This document shows, one piece after another, positions 9,670-19,294 of a DNA stretch of 64,000 bases (positions within the stretch are counted from its first letter, which is position 1; each line of letters starts with the position of its first letter). Under the pieces are notes generated by a model that made no database searches, had not been told where the DNA came from, and worked only from the letters and a program-made list of their open reading frames with translations. Source of the stretch: Leifsonia sp. Root227 (GTDB lineage: Bacteria > Actinomycetota > Actinomycetes > Actinomycetales > Microbacteriaceae); the NCBI RefSeq assembly GCF_001428745.1, contig NZ_LMIO01000002.1, positions 1,006,305 through 1,070,304 on the forward strand, in the 5' to 3' direction. A program made the translations under genes and the position numbers.

Positions 9670-10829
9670 GACCCGATCTCTTGGTATGCCGCGAAGAGGA
9701 GGCTCTGGTCGGGGCCGGCGAGGACGGTCGGCCTGGCGATGTCGTCGAGCACGATGAAGCGCAGCAGGCTCCCGCGCGCCTTCTTGTCGCGCTGCATGGA
9801 CGCGAGGAGCGTCTGCCAGCGGCCGAGCGGGTAGCTGACGGGCAGCGTCAGCGACTCCAGGATGCGGCGGTGCCTGTCAACGACCTCGTCGCTCAGGCGA
9901 CCGCTCAGCCGTGCGAGCTCCGCTGCGAACATCATGCCGACCGCGACGGCGGCACCGTGCCGCCACTGGTAGCGCTCCGCGTGCTCGATCGCGTGCCCGA
10001 GCGTGTGGCCGTAGTTGAGGATCTCGCGCAGACCCTGCTCGGTGAAGTCCTCCCCCACGACCCGTGCCTTGATGCCGATGGAGAGCTCCACGAGACGGCG
10101 GAACTCCGGCGTCAGCGGATCGGTCGCCCTGTCGACGTCGCGCTCGATGATGTCGAGGATCTCGGGTTCAGCGATGAAGCCGTACTTCACCACCTCGCCG
10201 AACCCGGCCAGAATCTCGTTGCGGGCGAGCGAGGTGAGCGTGTCGAGGTCGCAGATCACCGCGGCAGGCGCGTAGAAAGCTCCGACCAGGTTCTTGCCTT
10301 CAGCCGTGTTGATGCCGGTCTTTCCCCCGACGGCCGCGTCGACCATCCCGAGCAGCGTGGTCGGCACCTGCACGAGCCGGACGCCGCGCAGCCAGGTGGC
10401 GGCGACGAATCCGGCGAGGTCGGTCACGGCGCCCCCGCCGAAGCCGATGACCGCGTCCGACCTGGTGAAGTCGGCCTGTCCCATCACCTGCCAGCAGAAT
10501 GCGGCGACCTCGACCCGCTTGGCCGCCTCCGCATCCGGCACCTCGGCCAGCAGCACCTCGTAGCGCCCGACGAGAGACTCGCGCAGGTCCGCCGCAGCCG
10601 CCCCGAGCGTCGGCGGGTGGACGATCAGCACCTTGGACACGCCGCTGCCGAGGTACGACGCCAGTTCGGTGCGCAGCCCGCGGCCGATCACCACCGGGTA
10701 CTGATCTTCGCCCGGGACGATGATCTCGGTGGGCCGGCCTCCGGCAGCGTCGTTCCCGGTCTCCTCGGCCCCCGTAGGCTCCGTCTCGTAGGGCTCCGTC
10801 TCGTTGGGCTCTGCCTCGTTGGCTGTCAT
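9666..10829 (-). CDS. aroB: 3-dehydroquinate synthase
   Basis: AroB converts DAHP to 3-dehydroquinate using NAD and a metal. 387 residues. Motifs: IGFGGGAVTDLAGFVAATW, QVPTTLLGMVDAAVGGKTGI, EVVKYGFIAEPEI, and the metal-binding YGHTLGHAIEH. The first ~35 residues are an unusual acidic extension built from the repeated unit NETEP/YETEP, encoded by a tandem 15-bp-like DNA repeat at about 10785-10822. The start at 10829 is supported by its ATGA overlap with the aroK stop, so the extension is probably translated. Confidence 0.95.
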   Translation of the reverse strand: MTANEAEPNETEPYETEPTGAEETGNDAAGGRPTEIIVPGEDQYPVVIGRGLRTELASYLGSGVSKVLIVHPPTLGAAAADLRESLVGRYEVLLAEVPDAEAAKRVEVAAFCWQVMGQADFTRSDAVIGFGGGAVTDLAGFVAATWLRGVRLVQVPTTLLGMVDAAVGGKTGINTAEGKNLVGAFYAPAAVICDLDTLTSLARNEILAGFGEVVKYGFIAEPEILDIIERDVDRATDPLTPEFRRLVELSIGIKARVVGEDFTEQGLREILNYGHTLGHAIEHAERYQWRHGAAVAVGMMFAAELARLSGRLSDEVVDRHRRILESLTLPVSYPLGRWQTLLASMQRDKKARGSLLRFIVLDDIARPTVLAGPDQSLLFAAYQEIGS

Positions 10830-11317
10830 CGCTGTCCTTCCTCGACCCAGGCCGCGATCTCTTCCACGATGGTGTCGATCGGCCTGTTCGATGTGTCTGC
10901 CGTGTAGTCGGCTAGTGCTGTGTAGATGTCTGAGCGGGCAGCGACGAGACGTTTCCAGGATTCGACGTCCGTCACCAAGGGCCGCTTGCCGCTGCCGATC
11001 CGGGAGGCGATCGCCTCCGGGCTGACCGTGAGTAGCACGACCAGTGCGTCGGCGAGGTCTGCCTGGGTGTCCCTGTCGATCACAGCCCCGCCACCGAGCG
11101 AGACGACCCCTGGCTCGCCGAGGGCGGCGGCGACGATCTCACGCTCGATGGCCCGGAAGTGCGGTTCCCCGTGTTCGGCGAAGATCGCGGGAATCGGTCC
11201 GTGCGCGGCGACGATGCGCGAGTCCGTGTCGACGAACGGCACTTTGAGACGCGCAGCGAGCCGCTTGCCGAGCCGGGTCTTGCCCGCCGCCGGCGGGCCG
11301 ATCAGGACGATGGTCAC
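10826..11317 (-). CDS. aroK: shikimate kinase
   Basis: AroK phosphorylates shikimate at O3. 163 residues, P-loop kinase. Walker A is LIGPPAAGKTRLGKRL; the shikimate-binding DTDSRI and the central GGGAVIDRD are both in place; the lid region reads RIGSGKRPLVTD. The start is GTG. It lies 10 bp after aroC and overlaps aroB by 4 bp, giving a tight aroC-aroK-aroB block. Confidence 0.95.
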   Translation of the reverse strand: MTIVLIGPPAAGKTRLGKRLAARLKVPFVDTDSRIVAAHGPIPAIFAEHGEPHFRAIEREIVAAALGEPGVVSLGGGAVIDRDTQADLADALVVLLTVSPEAIASRIGSGKRPLVTDVESWKRLVAARSDIYTALADYTADTSNRPIDTIVEEIAAWVEEGQR

Positions 11318-11327
11318 GAGCGCGTGC

Positions 11328-12536
11328 TCAGGCGTACGGCGCCGAAAGGCGCTCCGTCGCGAGGTTCTGCGGGATGGCGTCGAGGTAGCCGCGCAGGTTG
11401 CGCGCCGTCTCGGTGACCGAGTCTCCTCCGAACTTCTCCACGACAGCGTTGGCGAGCACGAGGGCGACCATCGCCTCGGCGACCACTCCGGCCGCCGGCA
11501 CGGCGCAGACGTCCGAGCGCTGGTGGTGCGCTGCCGCGGCCTCGCTGGTGGCGATGTCGATCGTGCGCAGGGCGTGCGGAACGGTCGCGATCGGCTTCAT
11601 GCCCGCGCGGACGCGCAGCACCGTTCCGGTGCTCATGCCGCCCTCGGTTCCTCCTGCCTTGTCGCTCGTGCGGACGATCTCGCCGTCCTCCGCCACCAGT
11701 TCGTCGTGCGCCTCTGAGCCGCGGCGCGTCGTCGTCAGGAAGCCGTCGCCGACCTCGACGCCCTTGATCGCCTGGATGCCCATCAGGGCTGCGGCGAGCT
11801 GTGCATCCAGCCTGCGGTCCCAGTGCACGTGCGAGCCGAGACCCGGCGGAAGCCCGTATGCGAGCACCTCGACGACGCCGCCGAGCGTGTCGCCGTCCTT
11901 GTGCGCGGCGTCCACCTCCTGCACCATGAGCGCGCTCGTGGCCGCGTCGAAGCAGCGCAGGGGGTCTGCGTCGAGCGCGGCGACGTCGCTCGGCAGCGGA
12001 AGCGCGGAGCCCTCCGGCACCCGCACCGGCCCGATGGAAAGAGTGTGGCTGACGAGCGTGATGCCGAGCTCGTTCAGGAACGAGCGGGCGATGGCCCCGA
12101 GGGCGACGCGGGCGGCGGTCTCCCTGGCGCTCGCGCGCTCGAGGACGGGACGGGCCTCGTCGAACCCGTACTTCTGCATTCCGACCAGGTCGGCGTGGCC
12201 CGGCCGCGGACGGGTGAGCGGCGCACCTCGACCTCCTGCGAGCTTCTCCTCGTCCACCGGCTCCGCGCTCATCACGTCGACCCACTTGGGCCACTCGGTG
12301 TTCCCGATGCGCAGCGCGATAGGGCTGCCGAGGCTGAACCCGTGCCGGACGCCGCCGGAGATGTCGAGCGCGTCCTGCTCGAACTTCATGCGCGCACCAC
12401 GCCCATAACCGAGTTTGCGCCGCGCGAGATCAGCGCGGATGGCGTCGAGGGAGACGGGCACCCCAGCGGGGAGCCCTTCCAGGAGGGCAGTGAGTTCGGG
12501 GCCGTGGGATTCCCCGGCCGTGAGCCAACGAAGCAT
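11328..12536 (-). CDS. aroC: chorismate synthase
   Basis: AroC makes chorismate from EPSP using reduced FMN. 402 residues. Signature stretches are [17 protein letters not shown] at the N-terminus, [25 protein letters not shown], and the C-terminal [17 protein letters not shown]. It follows aroE after about 100 bp of non-coding DNA in which nothing else was recognised. No other chorismate-pathway genes (aroA, aroG) lie in the window. Confidence 0.96.
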   Translation of the reverse strand: MLRWLTAGESHGPELTALLEGLPAGVPVSLDAIRADLARRKLGYGRGARMKFEQDALDISGGVRHGFSLGSPIALRIGNTEWPKWVDVMSAEPVDEEKLAGGRGAPLTRPRPGHADLVGMQKYGFDEARPVLERASARETAARVALGAIARSFLNELGITLVSHTLSIGPVRVPEGSALPLPSDVAALDADPLRCFDAATSALMVQEVDAAHKDGDTLGGVVEVLAYGLPPGLGSHVHWDRRLDAQLAAALMGIQAIKGVEVGDGFLTTTRRGSEAHDELVAEDGEIVRTSDKAGGTEGGMSTGTVLRVRAGMKPIATVPHALRTIDIATSEAAAAHHQRSDVCAVPAAGVVAEAMVALVLANAVVEKFGGDSVTETARNLRGYLDAIPQNLATERLSAPYA

Positions 12537-12635
12537 GGTTCGATTCTGGCACAGCGCGCAGGGGCCTCCTGGCCGCGTGACTCCTCCGTGGACAACTCCC
12601 GGAGCCCACGGCCTGTGGAGGGATCGGCGGGAGCG

Positions 12636-13745
12636 TCAGTCCTCGAGCGGCGCGCCGCTCGCGTCGATCCCCACCGCGTCCAGCATCGCGGCGAGCACGG
12701 CGTCCTCGCCGTCCAACGGCTGCAGCGGGTCGCCGGAGACGAAGATGCGCACCTGCAGGAGCGCCTGATGCGCCAGCAACGCCAGCCCGGACACCACATG
12801 CCCTCCGACGGTGTTCCACGACCGACCGAGCACGCTCGGCCACGGGTCGTACGAAACGTCGAAGAGGACCGCCCTGCGCCGTGTCGAATCGGTGTAGAGC
12901 GCATCCGTCGTCACCCCGCCGGGCAGCGTGCTGATGACCAGGTCGGGCACGTCGAGCGACCGGTCGGCCTGGCTCAGCGGCCGGATGCGAACCATCAGTC
13001 CGAGCTGGTGGGCGAGCGGCTCCAGCCACACGCTCTTCTCCAGCGAGCGAACGTAGATGTCGACCTTCTCCGCCCCGAGCTCGGCGGCGGCGACCAGCGC
13101 GGAGGCTGCCGTCGCTCCTCCGCCCAGGATGTGAACGAAGTGCGCGCTCTCCAGCCCGGCGGCGGAGAGCGCCCGGACGAAGCCAGGCACGTCGGTGTTG
13201 AACCCGCGAAGGACGCCGTCGTCGTCGAGAAGCACCGTGTTGGCGCCTCCGGTCTGCTCGGCGACCCTGTCGATCTCGCCGAGCAGCGGGATCACGGACT
13301 GCTTGAGCGGCATGGTGAGCGACAGCCCTCGCCACTCAGGACCGCGACCGTCGATGAAGTCGGCCAGTGTCTCGGACGTCACGTCGACGGCCTCATACTC
13401 CCAGGTGAGACCGAGACTGTCGTACGCCGCGCGATGCAGAGCGGGCGATTTCGAGTGTTCGATGGGCGAACCGAGGACAGCGAGCTTGCGGGCGACGGGC
13501 TTGGCTGCCTTCGGCTTGCTGGCCTTCGACCTGGTCGGCGCGGCCTTCGGCGCGGTCGGCTCGACCGGCGCGGCAACCTCGCCGGCCGGCTCCTCCAGCT
13601 CAGCGGCAGCCACCGCGGCTTCTTCGGCTTCCGCTTCCCGCTCCGCCTCCACGATCGCCGCGATCGAGGCTTCGGCCTCCGCCTCGGAGACTCCGTCCTC
13701 CTCCGCGGCTCCGTCTGGCTCGTTCACGCCGCGTGCATCACTCAT
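12636..13745 (-). CDS. aroE: shikimate dehydrogenase with a long acidic N-terminal extension
   Basis: AroE reduces 3-dehydroshikimate with NADPH. The enzyme proper begins near residue 87 (RKLAVLGSPIEHSKSPALHR, the substrate-binding SxS motif) and continues with the catalytic Lys in SLTMPLKQSVIPLL, the family Asn-Thr NTVLLDDDG, and a nucleotide-binding ILGGGATAAS. The ~86 residues before it are extra: an Ala/Glu-rich, very acidic stretch followed by a Lys/Pro/Ala-rich linker. The start at 13745 overlaps the mltG stop by 8 nt, so the extension looks coupled to mltG and genuinely expressed. Ordinary AroE proteins are about 270-290 residues. Confidence 0.9.
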   Translation of the reverse strand: MSDARGVNEPDGAAEEDGVSEAEAEASIAAIVEAEREAEAEEAAVAAAELEEPAGEVAAPVEPTAPKAAPTRSKASKPKAAKPVARKLAVLGSPIEHSKSPALHRAAYDSLGLTWEYEAVDVTSETLADFIDGRGPEWRGLSLTMPLKQSVIPLLGEIDRVAEQTGGANTVLLDDDGVLRGFNTDVPGFVRALSAAGLESAHFVHILGGGATAASALVAAAELGAEKVDIYVRSLEKSVWLEPLAHQLGLMVRIRPLSQADRSLDVPDLVISTLPGGVTTDALYTDSTRRRAVLFDVSYDPWPSVLGRSWNTVGGHVVSGLALLAHQALLQVRIFVSGDPLQPLDGEDAVLAAMLDAVGIDASGAPLED

Positions 13746-15339
13746 AGCCGGGGTTGTCCCTCATCCACTGTTGCCACTTCTCCACCGCGGCGTCGTGCTC
13801 CTCGACGGTCGTCGAGAAGATGGTCTCGCCTGTCTTCAGATTCCATGTCACGAAGAACATCCACGGGCCGTCCGCCGGGTGGATCGCCGCGTTGATGGCG
13901 AGGTCGCCCGGGTTCGAGATCGGTCCGACCGGCAGCCCGGAATGCACGTACGTGTTGTAGGGGTTGCCCGCGTCCGCGCGCTCCGCGTCGGTCGTGGTGA
14001 CCGTGTGCGTGTTTCCCGTTCCGTATGCGACCGTCGCGTCCGACTGCAGGTCCCAGCCCTGAGCGAGCCGGTTCAGGAACACCCTGGACACCTTCGGATA
14101 GTCCGGCGCCAGTCCCGCCTCGCGCTGGACGATGGATGCGAGCACCACTGTCTTCCAACGATCGGCCGGGGCGACCCCGGCTTCGTCGAGCGCCTGGAAG
14201 CTGCGATCGACCATCGTCTTGATCGCGTCGTGCGCCGTGATTCCAGGGGTGAACGTGTACGTCGCGGGGAACAGGAAGCCTTCGAGCGTCTTCGCCTCGG
14301 CCGGCACACCGTATTCAGCCGGGTTCGCTGCGGCTGCCTGCAGGTCGGCCAGCGGAAGCTTGGTCGCGTCCGCCACGATCGGCAGGATGTCCTTCTCCGC
14401 CGTCCCCTCGGGGATCACTGCCGTGTTCTCCATCTTCGACGCCGGGTCCTGCAGAGCGATCAGCGCCGCCTGGGCGCTCATCTGCTTGGCGAGCTTGAAC
14501 AGGCCTGGCTGGAAGTTCACCTCCGGCTTCTGCCTGAGCAGCAGCGTGTAGAACGCCTCGTAACTCTTCGTCACGCCCTTCTTGGCGAGGTTGTTCGCGA
14601 TGTCCGAGCCGCTGTCGCCCGACTGGATCGAGAACAGCACCTGCCCTGTGCCGTTGCCCGAGTAGTCGTTGTCGACCGGCGTGATCGCCTGGACGAGTTT
14701 CGCGACCTGCGGCTGGAACACGGCGTACGCGCCGCCGATCAGCCCGCCGAAGATCGCGACGATGATGAGCGTCACCCACAGGCCCTTGAGGCTGCGCTTC
14801 TTCTTGGGCGGCTCGGAGTGGGACAGGTAGTGCTGCTGTCGCCAGACCAGCGGCGACTCCTTCTGCGCATCGGGGGCGTGCTCGGCCTCCGGCGCGTGGT
14901 CCTGCTGTGCTGTCAATTCCTCGAACGTCGCGAACGGGTCGCTCGTCACGGCCTCTTGCGCGCTTTCGGCCGCTGGGCCACGGGCAGCGATGAAGTTCGA
15001 TCGTCGTGCGCCGACCGTCTCTCGCTCGCGCCCGCCCCCGCTGACGTCCTCGCTGATGTCCGCGAACGCATCCACGCTCTCGCCCTGCTGCGACCGCTGC
15101 GAGGCGATGGGACCGGTGATCACGCTGTCGAAGTCGAGCGGCGGCGGCGTTGCCTGGCTCCCAGGCGCGCCAGTCTGCGCCGTGTCTCCACCGGAAGCGG
15201 CGGCGGCCGCGGCCTCCCTGGCCTTGGCCTCGCGCCTGGTGAGGGGCTGCCTGTTCACCGAGGGGAATGACGGCGGAGCGGGCTGGCCGTCCGGCTGGCT
15301 GGTTTCGCCGTGCCCCGGGGTGTGAGGGTTCTGCGACAA
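13738..15339 (-). CDS. mltG: endolytic murein transglycosylase MltG
   Basis: MltG cleaves nascent peptidoglycan glycan strands at the membrane. About 533 residues: a long disordered cytoplasmic N-terminus, one membrane segment (LWVTLIIVAIFGGLIGGAYA, near residue 185), then the YceG domain with catalytic Glu in VLASIVQREAGLAPDYP and conserved NPYNTYVHSGLPVGPISNPG. The N-terminus is unclear: TTG at 15339 starts one base after the ruvX stop; another TTG at 15363 would overlap ruvX by 23 nt. Neither has a strong ribosome-binding site. Gene order alaS-ruvX-mltG-aroE is typical of actinobacteria. Confidence 0.92.
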   Translation of the reverse strand: MSQNPHTPGHGETSQPDGQPAPPSFPSVNRQPLTRREAKAREAAAAAASGGDTAQTGAPGSQATPPPLDFDSVITGPIASQRSQQGESVDAFADISEDVSGGGRERETVGARRSNFIAARGPAAESAQEAVTSDPFATFEELTAQQDHAPEAEHAPDAQKESPLVWRQQHYLSHSEPPKKKRSLKGLWVTLIIVAIFGGLIGGAYAVFQPQVAKLVQAITPVDNDYSGNGTGQVLFSIQSGDSGSDIANNLAKKGVTKSYEAFYTLLLRQKPEVNFQPGLFKLAKQMSAQAALIALQDPASKMENTAVIPEGTAEKDILPIVADATKLPLADLQAAAANPAEYGVPAEAKTLEGFLFPATYTFTPGITAHDAIKTMVDRSFQALDEAGVAPADRWKTVVLASIVQREAGLAPDYPKVSRVFLNRLAQGWDLQSDATVAYGTGNTHTVTTTDAERADAGNPYNTYVHSGLPVGPISNPGDLAINAAIHPADGPWMFFVTWNLKTGETIFSTTVEEHDAAVEKWQQWMRDNPGYE

Positions 15340-15340
15340 A

Positions 15341-15808
15341 CTAGGGTCCAATGTTCGGTTCAACGGGTGTGCCCGGCGGACGGTCTGTTGCGCGCTCCGC
15401 GTCGAGGGCGTGCTGCAAAATTATCGTGGCGGCCACCTGATCCACCACCGGACGCGCGCTTTTCGAGTTCTTTCCCGACGCCCGGAGGGCCGAATGCGCC
15501 GAGACGGTCGACAGTCGTTCGTCCACCAGCCGAACCGGCACACCCACCTCCGCGACGAGCGCCTCAGCGAATCCGACAGCGTCAGCCGTGGATGCGGTGT
15601 GGCCGCCCGAGAGCGCCAAAGGCAAACCGACGATAATCTCGAAAACTCCGAGTTCCGTCACAATCTCGGCGATCCTACGCCGATCCGCAGCATCTTTGGA
15701 GCGTTGCACCGTCTCCACCGGTGTCGCGAGCATCCCGTGCAGGTCGGACCGGCTCACGCCGATCCTGACCTTTCCGACGTCGATGCCGAGGCGGACTCCT
15801 GAGCGCAC
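15341..15808 (-). CDS. ruvX: putative Holliday junction resolvase / pre-16S rRNA nuclease RuvX (YqgF)
   Basis: 155 residues, RNase H-like fold. The N-terminal LGIDVGKVRIGVSRSD carries the first catalytic Asp; FEIIVGLPLALSGG and RLVDERLSTVSAHSAL follow, and VVDQVAATIILQHAL supplies the last Asp. The family processes pre-16S rRNA in E. coli; the resolvase role is less well supported. GTG start six bases after the alaS stop. Confidence 0.93.
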   Translation of the reverse strand: MRSGVRLGIDVGKVRIGVSRSDLHGMLATPVETVQRSKDAADRRRIAEIVTELGVFEIIVGLPLALSGGHTASTADAVGFAEALVAEVGVPVRLVDERLSTVSAHSALRASGKNSKSARPVVDQVAATIILQHALDAERATDRPPGTPVEPNIGP

Positions 15809-15814
15809 GGCGCC

Positions 15815-18472
15815 CTAGCCGCCGATCGCCGACGTCACCGCGCTGAGCGCTGCCGGGATGGCGTCGACGTTCGTGCCTCCACCCTGTGCGAGGTCCGGCT
15901 TGCCGCCCCCGCCTCCGCCGAGGACACCGGACGCGGTCTTCGCCAGTGCCCCGGCGTTGACGCCGGCATCCCGCGCGCCCTGGTTGGTGGCGACGATCAC
16001 GACCGGCTTGTCGCCCGCACGCGCCGCGAGGGCGACGACGGCAGGGTCGGAGCCGAGACGTTCGCGAACGGTGGTCGCCAGCAGGCGCAGGTCGTCCGCC
16101 GAGTTCAGCGTGCCGGCGTCGCTCGCGACGACCGTCACCGATCCGTGACGGGACGCGGATTCCAGCAGCGCAGGCACCTTGTCGAGCACAGCGCGAGCCT
16201 CGAACGCGGCGATGCGCTTCTCCGCCGCCTTCAGGTTGTTGAGCAGGTCCGCGATCTTCTCCGGAAGCTGCTCGCGCGGGGTCTTGAGCGACCCGGAGAG
16301 CTGGGACACGATCGTGCGCTCGACCGCGAGGTCGCGGAACGCCTCGAGGCCGACGAGCGACTCGACGCGGCGGTTCGTCGATCCGACGGACGACTCGCTC
16401 ACCAGGTTGATCATGCCGATCTCGGCGCTCGATGCCACGTGCGTTCCCGCGCACAGCTCGCGCGACCACGGGCCGCCGATGTCGACGACGCGCACCGTCT
16501 CGCCATACTTCTCGCCGAACAGCGCCATCGCGCCGAGCGCCTTGGCCTCGGCCAGCGGCAGCTCGCGCGTCGTCACCTGCAGGTTGTCGCGGATCGCATT
16601 GTTCGAGATCTCCTCGATCTCGGTGCGGGTCTCCGGCGACAGCGCCTGATTCCAGGAGAAGTCGAGGCGAAGGTAGCCCGCCTTGTTGAACGAGCCGGAC
16701 TGGTGGGCGTTGGAGCCGAGCACCTGACGCAGAGCCGCGTGGATGATGTGCGTGCCGGAGTGCGCCTGGCGCGCTCCGCGGCGGTAGTCCTTGTCGACCA
16801 GCGAGGTCGCGGGCGAGCCGACGCCCGCTTCACCGCTGCGCACGAAGACCTTGTGACTGATCAGCCCCTTCACCGGCTTCTGGACGTCGAGCACCTCGAG
16901 CTCGTAGCCGGGGCCGACGATCAACCCGGCGTCGGCGTCCTGTCCACCCGACTCGGCGTAGAGCGCCGTCGCCCCGAGGATGACCTCCGCGATCTGCCCC
17001 TCGGTCGCCTTGTTCACCGACGCGCCATCGACGATCAGGCCCAGGATGCTCGACTCGGTCTCCAGCTCGGTGTACCCGGTGAAGACCGTCTCGCCCTGCG
17101 ACCGGAACGCGCTGTAGACGGACAGGTCGGCCAGCGCCGTCTTCTTCGCCTTCGCATCCGCCTTCGCGCGGGAGCGCTGGTCGGCCATCAGGCTGTCGAA
17201 CGCCTTGCGGTCGACGCTGAGGCCCGCCTCCTCCGCCATCTCCAGCGTGAGGTCGATCGGGAACCCGTACGTGTCGTGCAGCAGGAACGCCGTGTCTCCC
17301 GCGAGCTGGTCCTTCCCTGCACGCTGCGTGTTCGCCACAGCGGTGTCCAGGATGCTCGTGCCGGCGACCAGGGTGCGGAGGAACGTCTCCTCCTCCGCGT
17401 ATGCGAGCTGCGCGATGCGCGCGAAGTCCGCATCCACTTCCGGGTATGCGGCCTTCATCGCGTCCCGCGACACGGGGAACAGTTCGGGGAAGGTCGCCCT
17501 CTCCACGCCGAGCAGGCGCATCGCGCGCACCGTTCGGCGCAGCAGGCGGCGCAGGATGTATCCGCGGCCCTCGTTCGACGGCGTCACGCCGTCCGACATC
17601 AGCATGAGCGCGCTGCGGACGTGGTCGGCGATCACGCGCAGGCGGACGTCGTCGTCGTGGACAGCGCCGTACTCCTTGCCTGCAAGCTCGGCGGCACGGT
17701 CGAGCACAGGGCGCACCTGGTCGATCTCGTACATGTTCTCGACGCCCTGCTTGAGGAACGCGACGCGCTCGAGCCCCATGCCGGTGTCGATGTTCTTCTT
17801 AGGCAGGTCGCCGAGGATCTCGAAGTCGGCCTTGCCCGTGCCCTCTCCCCGCAGGTACTGCATGAAGACGAGGTTCCAGATCTCCACGTAGCGGTCGTCG
17901 TCGGTGGCCGGACCGCCGTCGATGCCGTACGCGGGTCCGCGGTCGAAGAAGATCTCCGAGCACGGCCCAGCAGGACCAGGCTGACCGGTCGACCAGTAGT
18001 TGGTGTCCCTGCCGAGACCCTGGATGCGCTCATCCGGGAGCTGCGCGACGCGCTTCCAGATCTCCCGCGCCTCGTCGTCCTCCTCGTACACGGTGACCCA
18101 CAGGTCCTTCGGGTCGAAGCCGAGACCGCCGTCGGACTCCGGCGTCGTCAGGAGCTCCCAGGCGAACGTGATCGCCTGCTCCTTGAAATAGTCGCCGAAG
18201 GAGAAGTTGCCGCACATCTGGAAGAACGTTCCGTGGCGAGGGGTCTTGCCGACCTCCTCGATGTCCAGCGTCCTGATGCATTTCTGCACGCTCGTGGCGC
18301 GCGGGAACGGCGCGGGAACGAGGCCGGTGAGATACGGCACGAACGGGACCATTCCGGCCACCGTGAACAGCAGCGACGGGTCGTCGCTGACGAGGGAGGC
18401 GGACGGGACGACGGTGTGACCGCGCGTGGCGAAGAAGTCGAGCCAGCGGCGGTGGATTTCAGCAGTCTGCAT
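15815..18472 (-). CDS. alaS: alanyl-tRNA synthetase
   Basis: 885 residues, full-length class II synthetase. It has the N-terminal catalytic core (ARTLDIEEVG-type region with HGTFFQMCGNFSFGDYFK), the tRNA-recognition region, the editing domain with the HSGTHIIHAALRQVLGSNA and CAGTHV zinc motifs, and the C-terminal DHHA1 domain ending in a Gly-rich stretch (SGVLGGGGGGKPDLAQGGG). The ATG at 18472 gives the usual start MQTAEIHRRWLDFF. First gene of the leftward alaS-ruvX-mltG-aro run. Confidence 0.98.
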   Translation of the reverse strand: MQTAEIHRRWLDFFATRGHTVVPSASLVSDDPSLLFTVAGMVPFVPYLTGLVPAPFPRATSVQKCIRTLDIEEVGKTPRHGTFFQMCGNFSFGDYFKEQAITFAWELLTTPESDGGLGFDPKDLWVTVYEEDDEAREIWKRVAQLPDERIQGLGRDTNYWSTGQPGPAGPCSEIFFDRGPAYGIDGGPATDDDRYVEIWNLVFMQYLRGEGTGKADFEILGDLPKKNIDTGMGLERVAFLKQGVENMYEIDQVRPVLDRAAELAGKEYGAVHDDDVRLRVIADHVRSALMLMSDGVTPSNEGRGYILRRLLRRTVRAMRLLGVERATFPELFPVSRDAMKAAYPEVDADFARIAQLAYAEEETFLRTLVAGTSILDTAVANTQRAGKDQLAGDTAFLLHDTYGFPIDLTLEMAEEAGLSVDRKAFDSLMADQRSRAKADAKAKKTALADLSVYSAFRSQGETVFTGYTELETESSILGLIVDGASVNKATEGQIAEVILGATALYAESGGQDADAGLIVGPGYELEVLDVQKPVKGLISHKVFVRSGEAGVGSPATSLVDKDYRRGARQAHSGTHIIHAALRQVLGSNAHQSGSFNKAGYLRLDFSWNQALSPETRTEIEEISNNAIRDNLQVTTRELPLAEAKALGAMALFGEKYGETVRVVDIGGPWSRELCAGTHVASSAEIGMINLVSESSVGSTNRRVESLVGLEAFRDLAVERTIVSQLSGSLKTPREQLPEKIADLLNNLKAAEKRIAAFEARAVLDKVPALLESASRHGSVTVVASDAGTLNSADDLRLLATTVRERLGSDPAVVALAARAGDKPVVIVATNQGARDAGVNAGALAKTASGVLGGGGGGKPDLAQGGGTNVDAIPAALSAVTSAIGG

Positions 18473-18514
18473 GGTTTCCGAGCGGTAGAGAGCGGTAAGT
18501 CGGTGAGAGAGGGA

Positions 18515-18706
18515 TCAGTCGCCGTCGATGGCGGAGCGGATCTCCGCCTCGCGCTGGCGGTAGCCATCCGAGACGGCCTCGCCGAAGTCGCGCGCCTTCT
18601 TGTCGATGCTGCTGAAGAACTGACGCCCCTGCGGGGTCTCGTTCACCTTGTGCGCGACGACGAACCCGATCGCGACGCCGACGACGAGCCACAGAAAACT
18701 CTTCAT
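18515..18706 (-). CDS. small single-pass membrane protein upstream of alaS
   Basis: 63 residues: a membrane segment at residues 3-20 (SFLWLVVGVAIGFVVAHKV) and a charged soluble tail (DKKARDFGEAVSDGYRQREAEIRSA). Similar small proteins sit between rpsD and alaS in Microbacteriaceae. The function is unknown. The helical, amphipathic tail suggests a membrane-associated partner for the DUF948 protein encoded 76 bp upstream; that is inference. Confidence 0.75.
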   Translation of the reverse strand: MKSFLWLVVGVAIGFVVAHKVNETPQGRQFFSSIDKKARDFGEAVSDGYRQREAEIRSAIDGD

Positions 18707-18781
18707 GTCCTGATTCTCCCTCGATGGATACGACGCGGGCGCCGACGAGCTGCCGCCGGTCTCCCGCGCGCCTCGGTCAGT

Positions 18782-19159
18782 TTAGTCGGTGGTCGTGCGG
18801 GAACGTCGAGAGCCCCGCGTCCAGCCGAAGGCGGCACGGACCGCCGCGCTGAAGCCCGCGAGCTTGATGAGCGGGCCGCCCACCGTCGCGGCGAACAGCG
18901 ACACGAGGGCGGAGACGTTGCCCGTCACGTCCGCGACGTTCCTGGTGATGACGTCCACGCGCGCCAGCTGCTTGTTGGTCTCGTGGATGGTCGTGGCCGT
19001 CTCGTCGAGGATCGGCGTGATGCCGTCGCTCGCCTCTTTGATCGCATCCCTGGTCTGGTCGAGCACGCGCCCGAACTTCAGCAGAGGGACCGCGATGAAT
19101 CCGACCAGCACCGCGAAGACGCCCGCCGCGATCAGTCCTGCGATATCGCCACCTGACAC
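18782..19159 (-). CDS. DUF948 family membrane protein
   Basis: 125 residues: an N-terminal membrane segment (GLIAAGVFAVLVGFIAVPLL), then a long helical region with regularly spaced Thr, Asn and hydrophobic residues (LDQTRDAIKEASDGITPILD), typical of the DUF948 family. The C-terminus is very basic (GWTRGSRRSRTTTD). The GTG at 19159 has AGGTGG six to seven bases upstream; ATG and TTG codons further upstream are possible but less well supported. Function unknown; it neighbours alaS and rpsD in related genomes. Confidence 0.78.
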   Translation of the reverse strand: MSGGDIAGLIAAGVFAVLVGFIAVPLLKFGRVLDQTRDAIKEASDGITPILDETATTIHETNKQLARVDVITRNVADVTGNVSALVSLFAATVGGPLIKLAGFSAAVRAAFGWTRGSRRSRTTTD

Positions 19160-19236
19160 GAGGCCACCTTCCATTCCGTCAACGGCATACAGCACAAGCG
19201 TAAACCCCGTGGAGGGCGCGATGGGCTACCTGGGCG

Positions 19237-19280
19237 AAAACGACGGAAGGGGCCGTGGCTGATGCCACGACCCCTTCCGT
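19237..19280 (-). terminator. intrinsic terminator of rpsD
   Basis: 17-bp inverted repeat (19243-19259 with 19264-19280, one mismatch) around a TGAT loop. On the minus strand it is followed by TTTT, corresponding to AAAA at 19237-19240. It begins about 14 bp after the rpsD stop and is a textbook rho-independent terminator. Confidence 0.85.
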
Positions 19281-19294
19281 TCTGAGCGCTGTGC

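Noticed and set aside
16145..19156. Very long open frame on the plus strand opposite alaS
   Set aside because: It is an antisense frame over alaS, typical of high-GC codon bias. Its translation is Arg/Asp/Val-rich with no recognisable domain.
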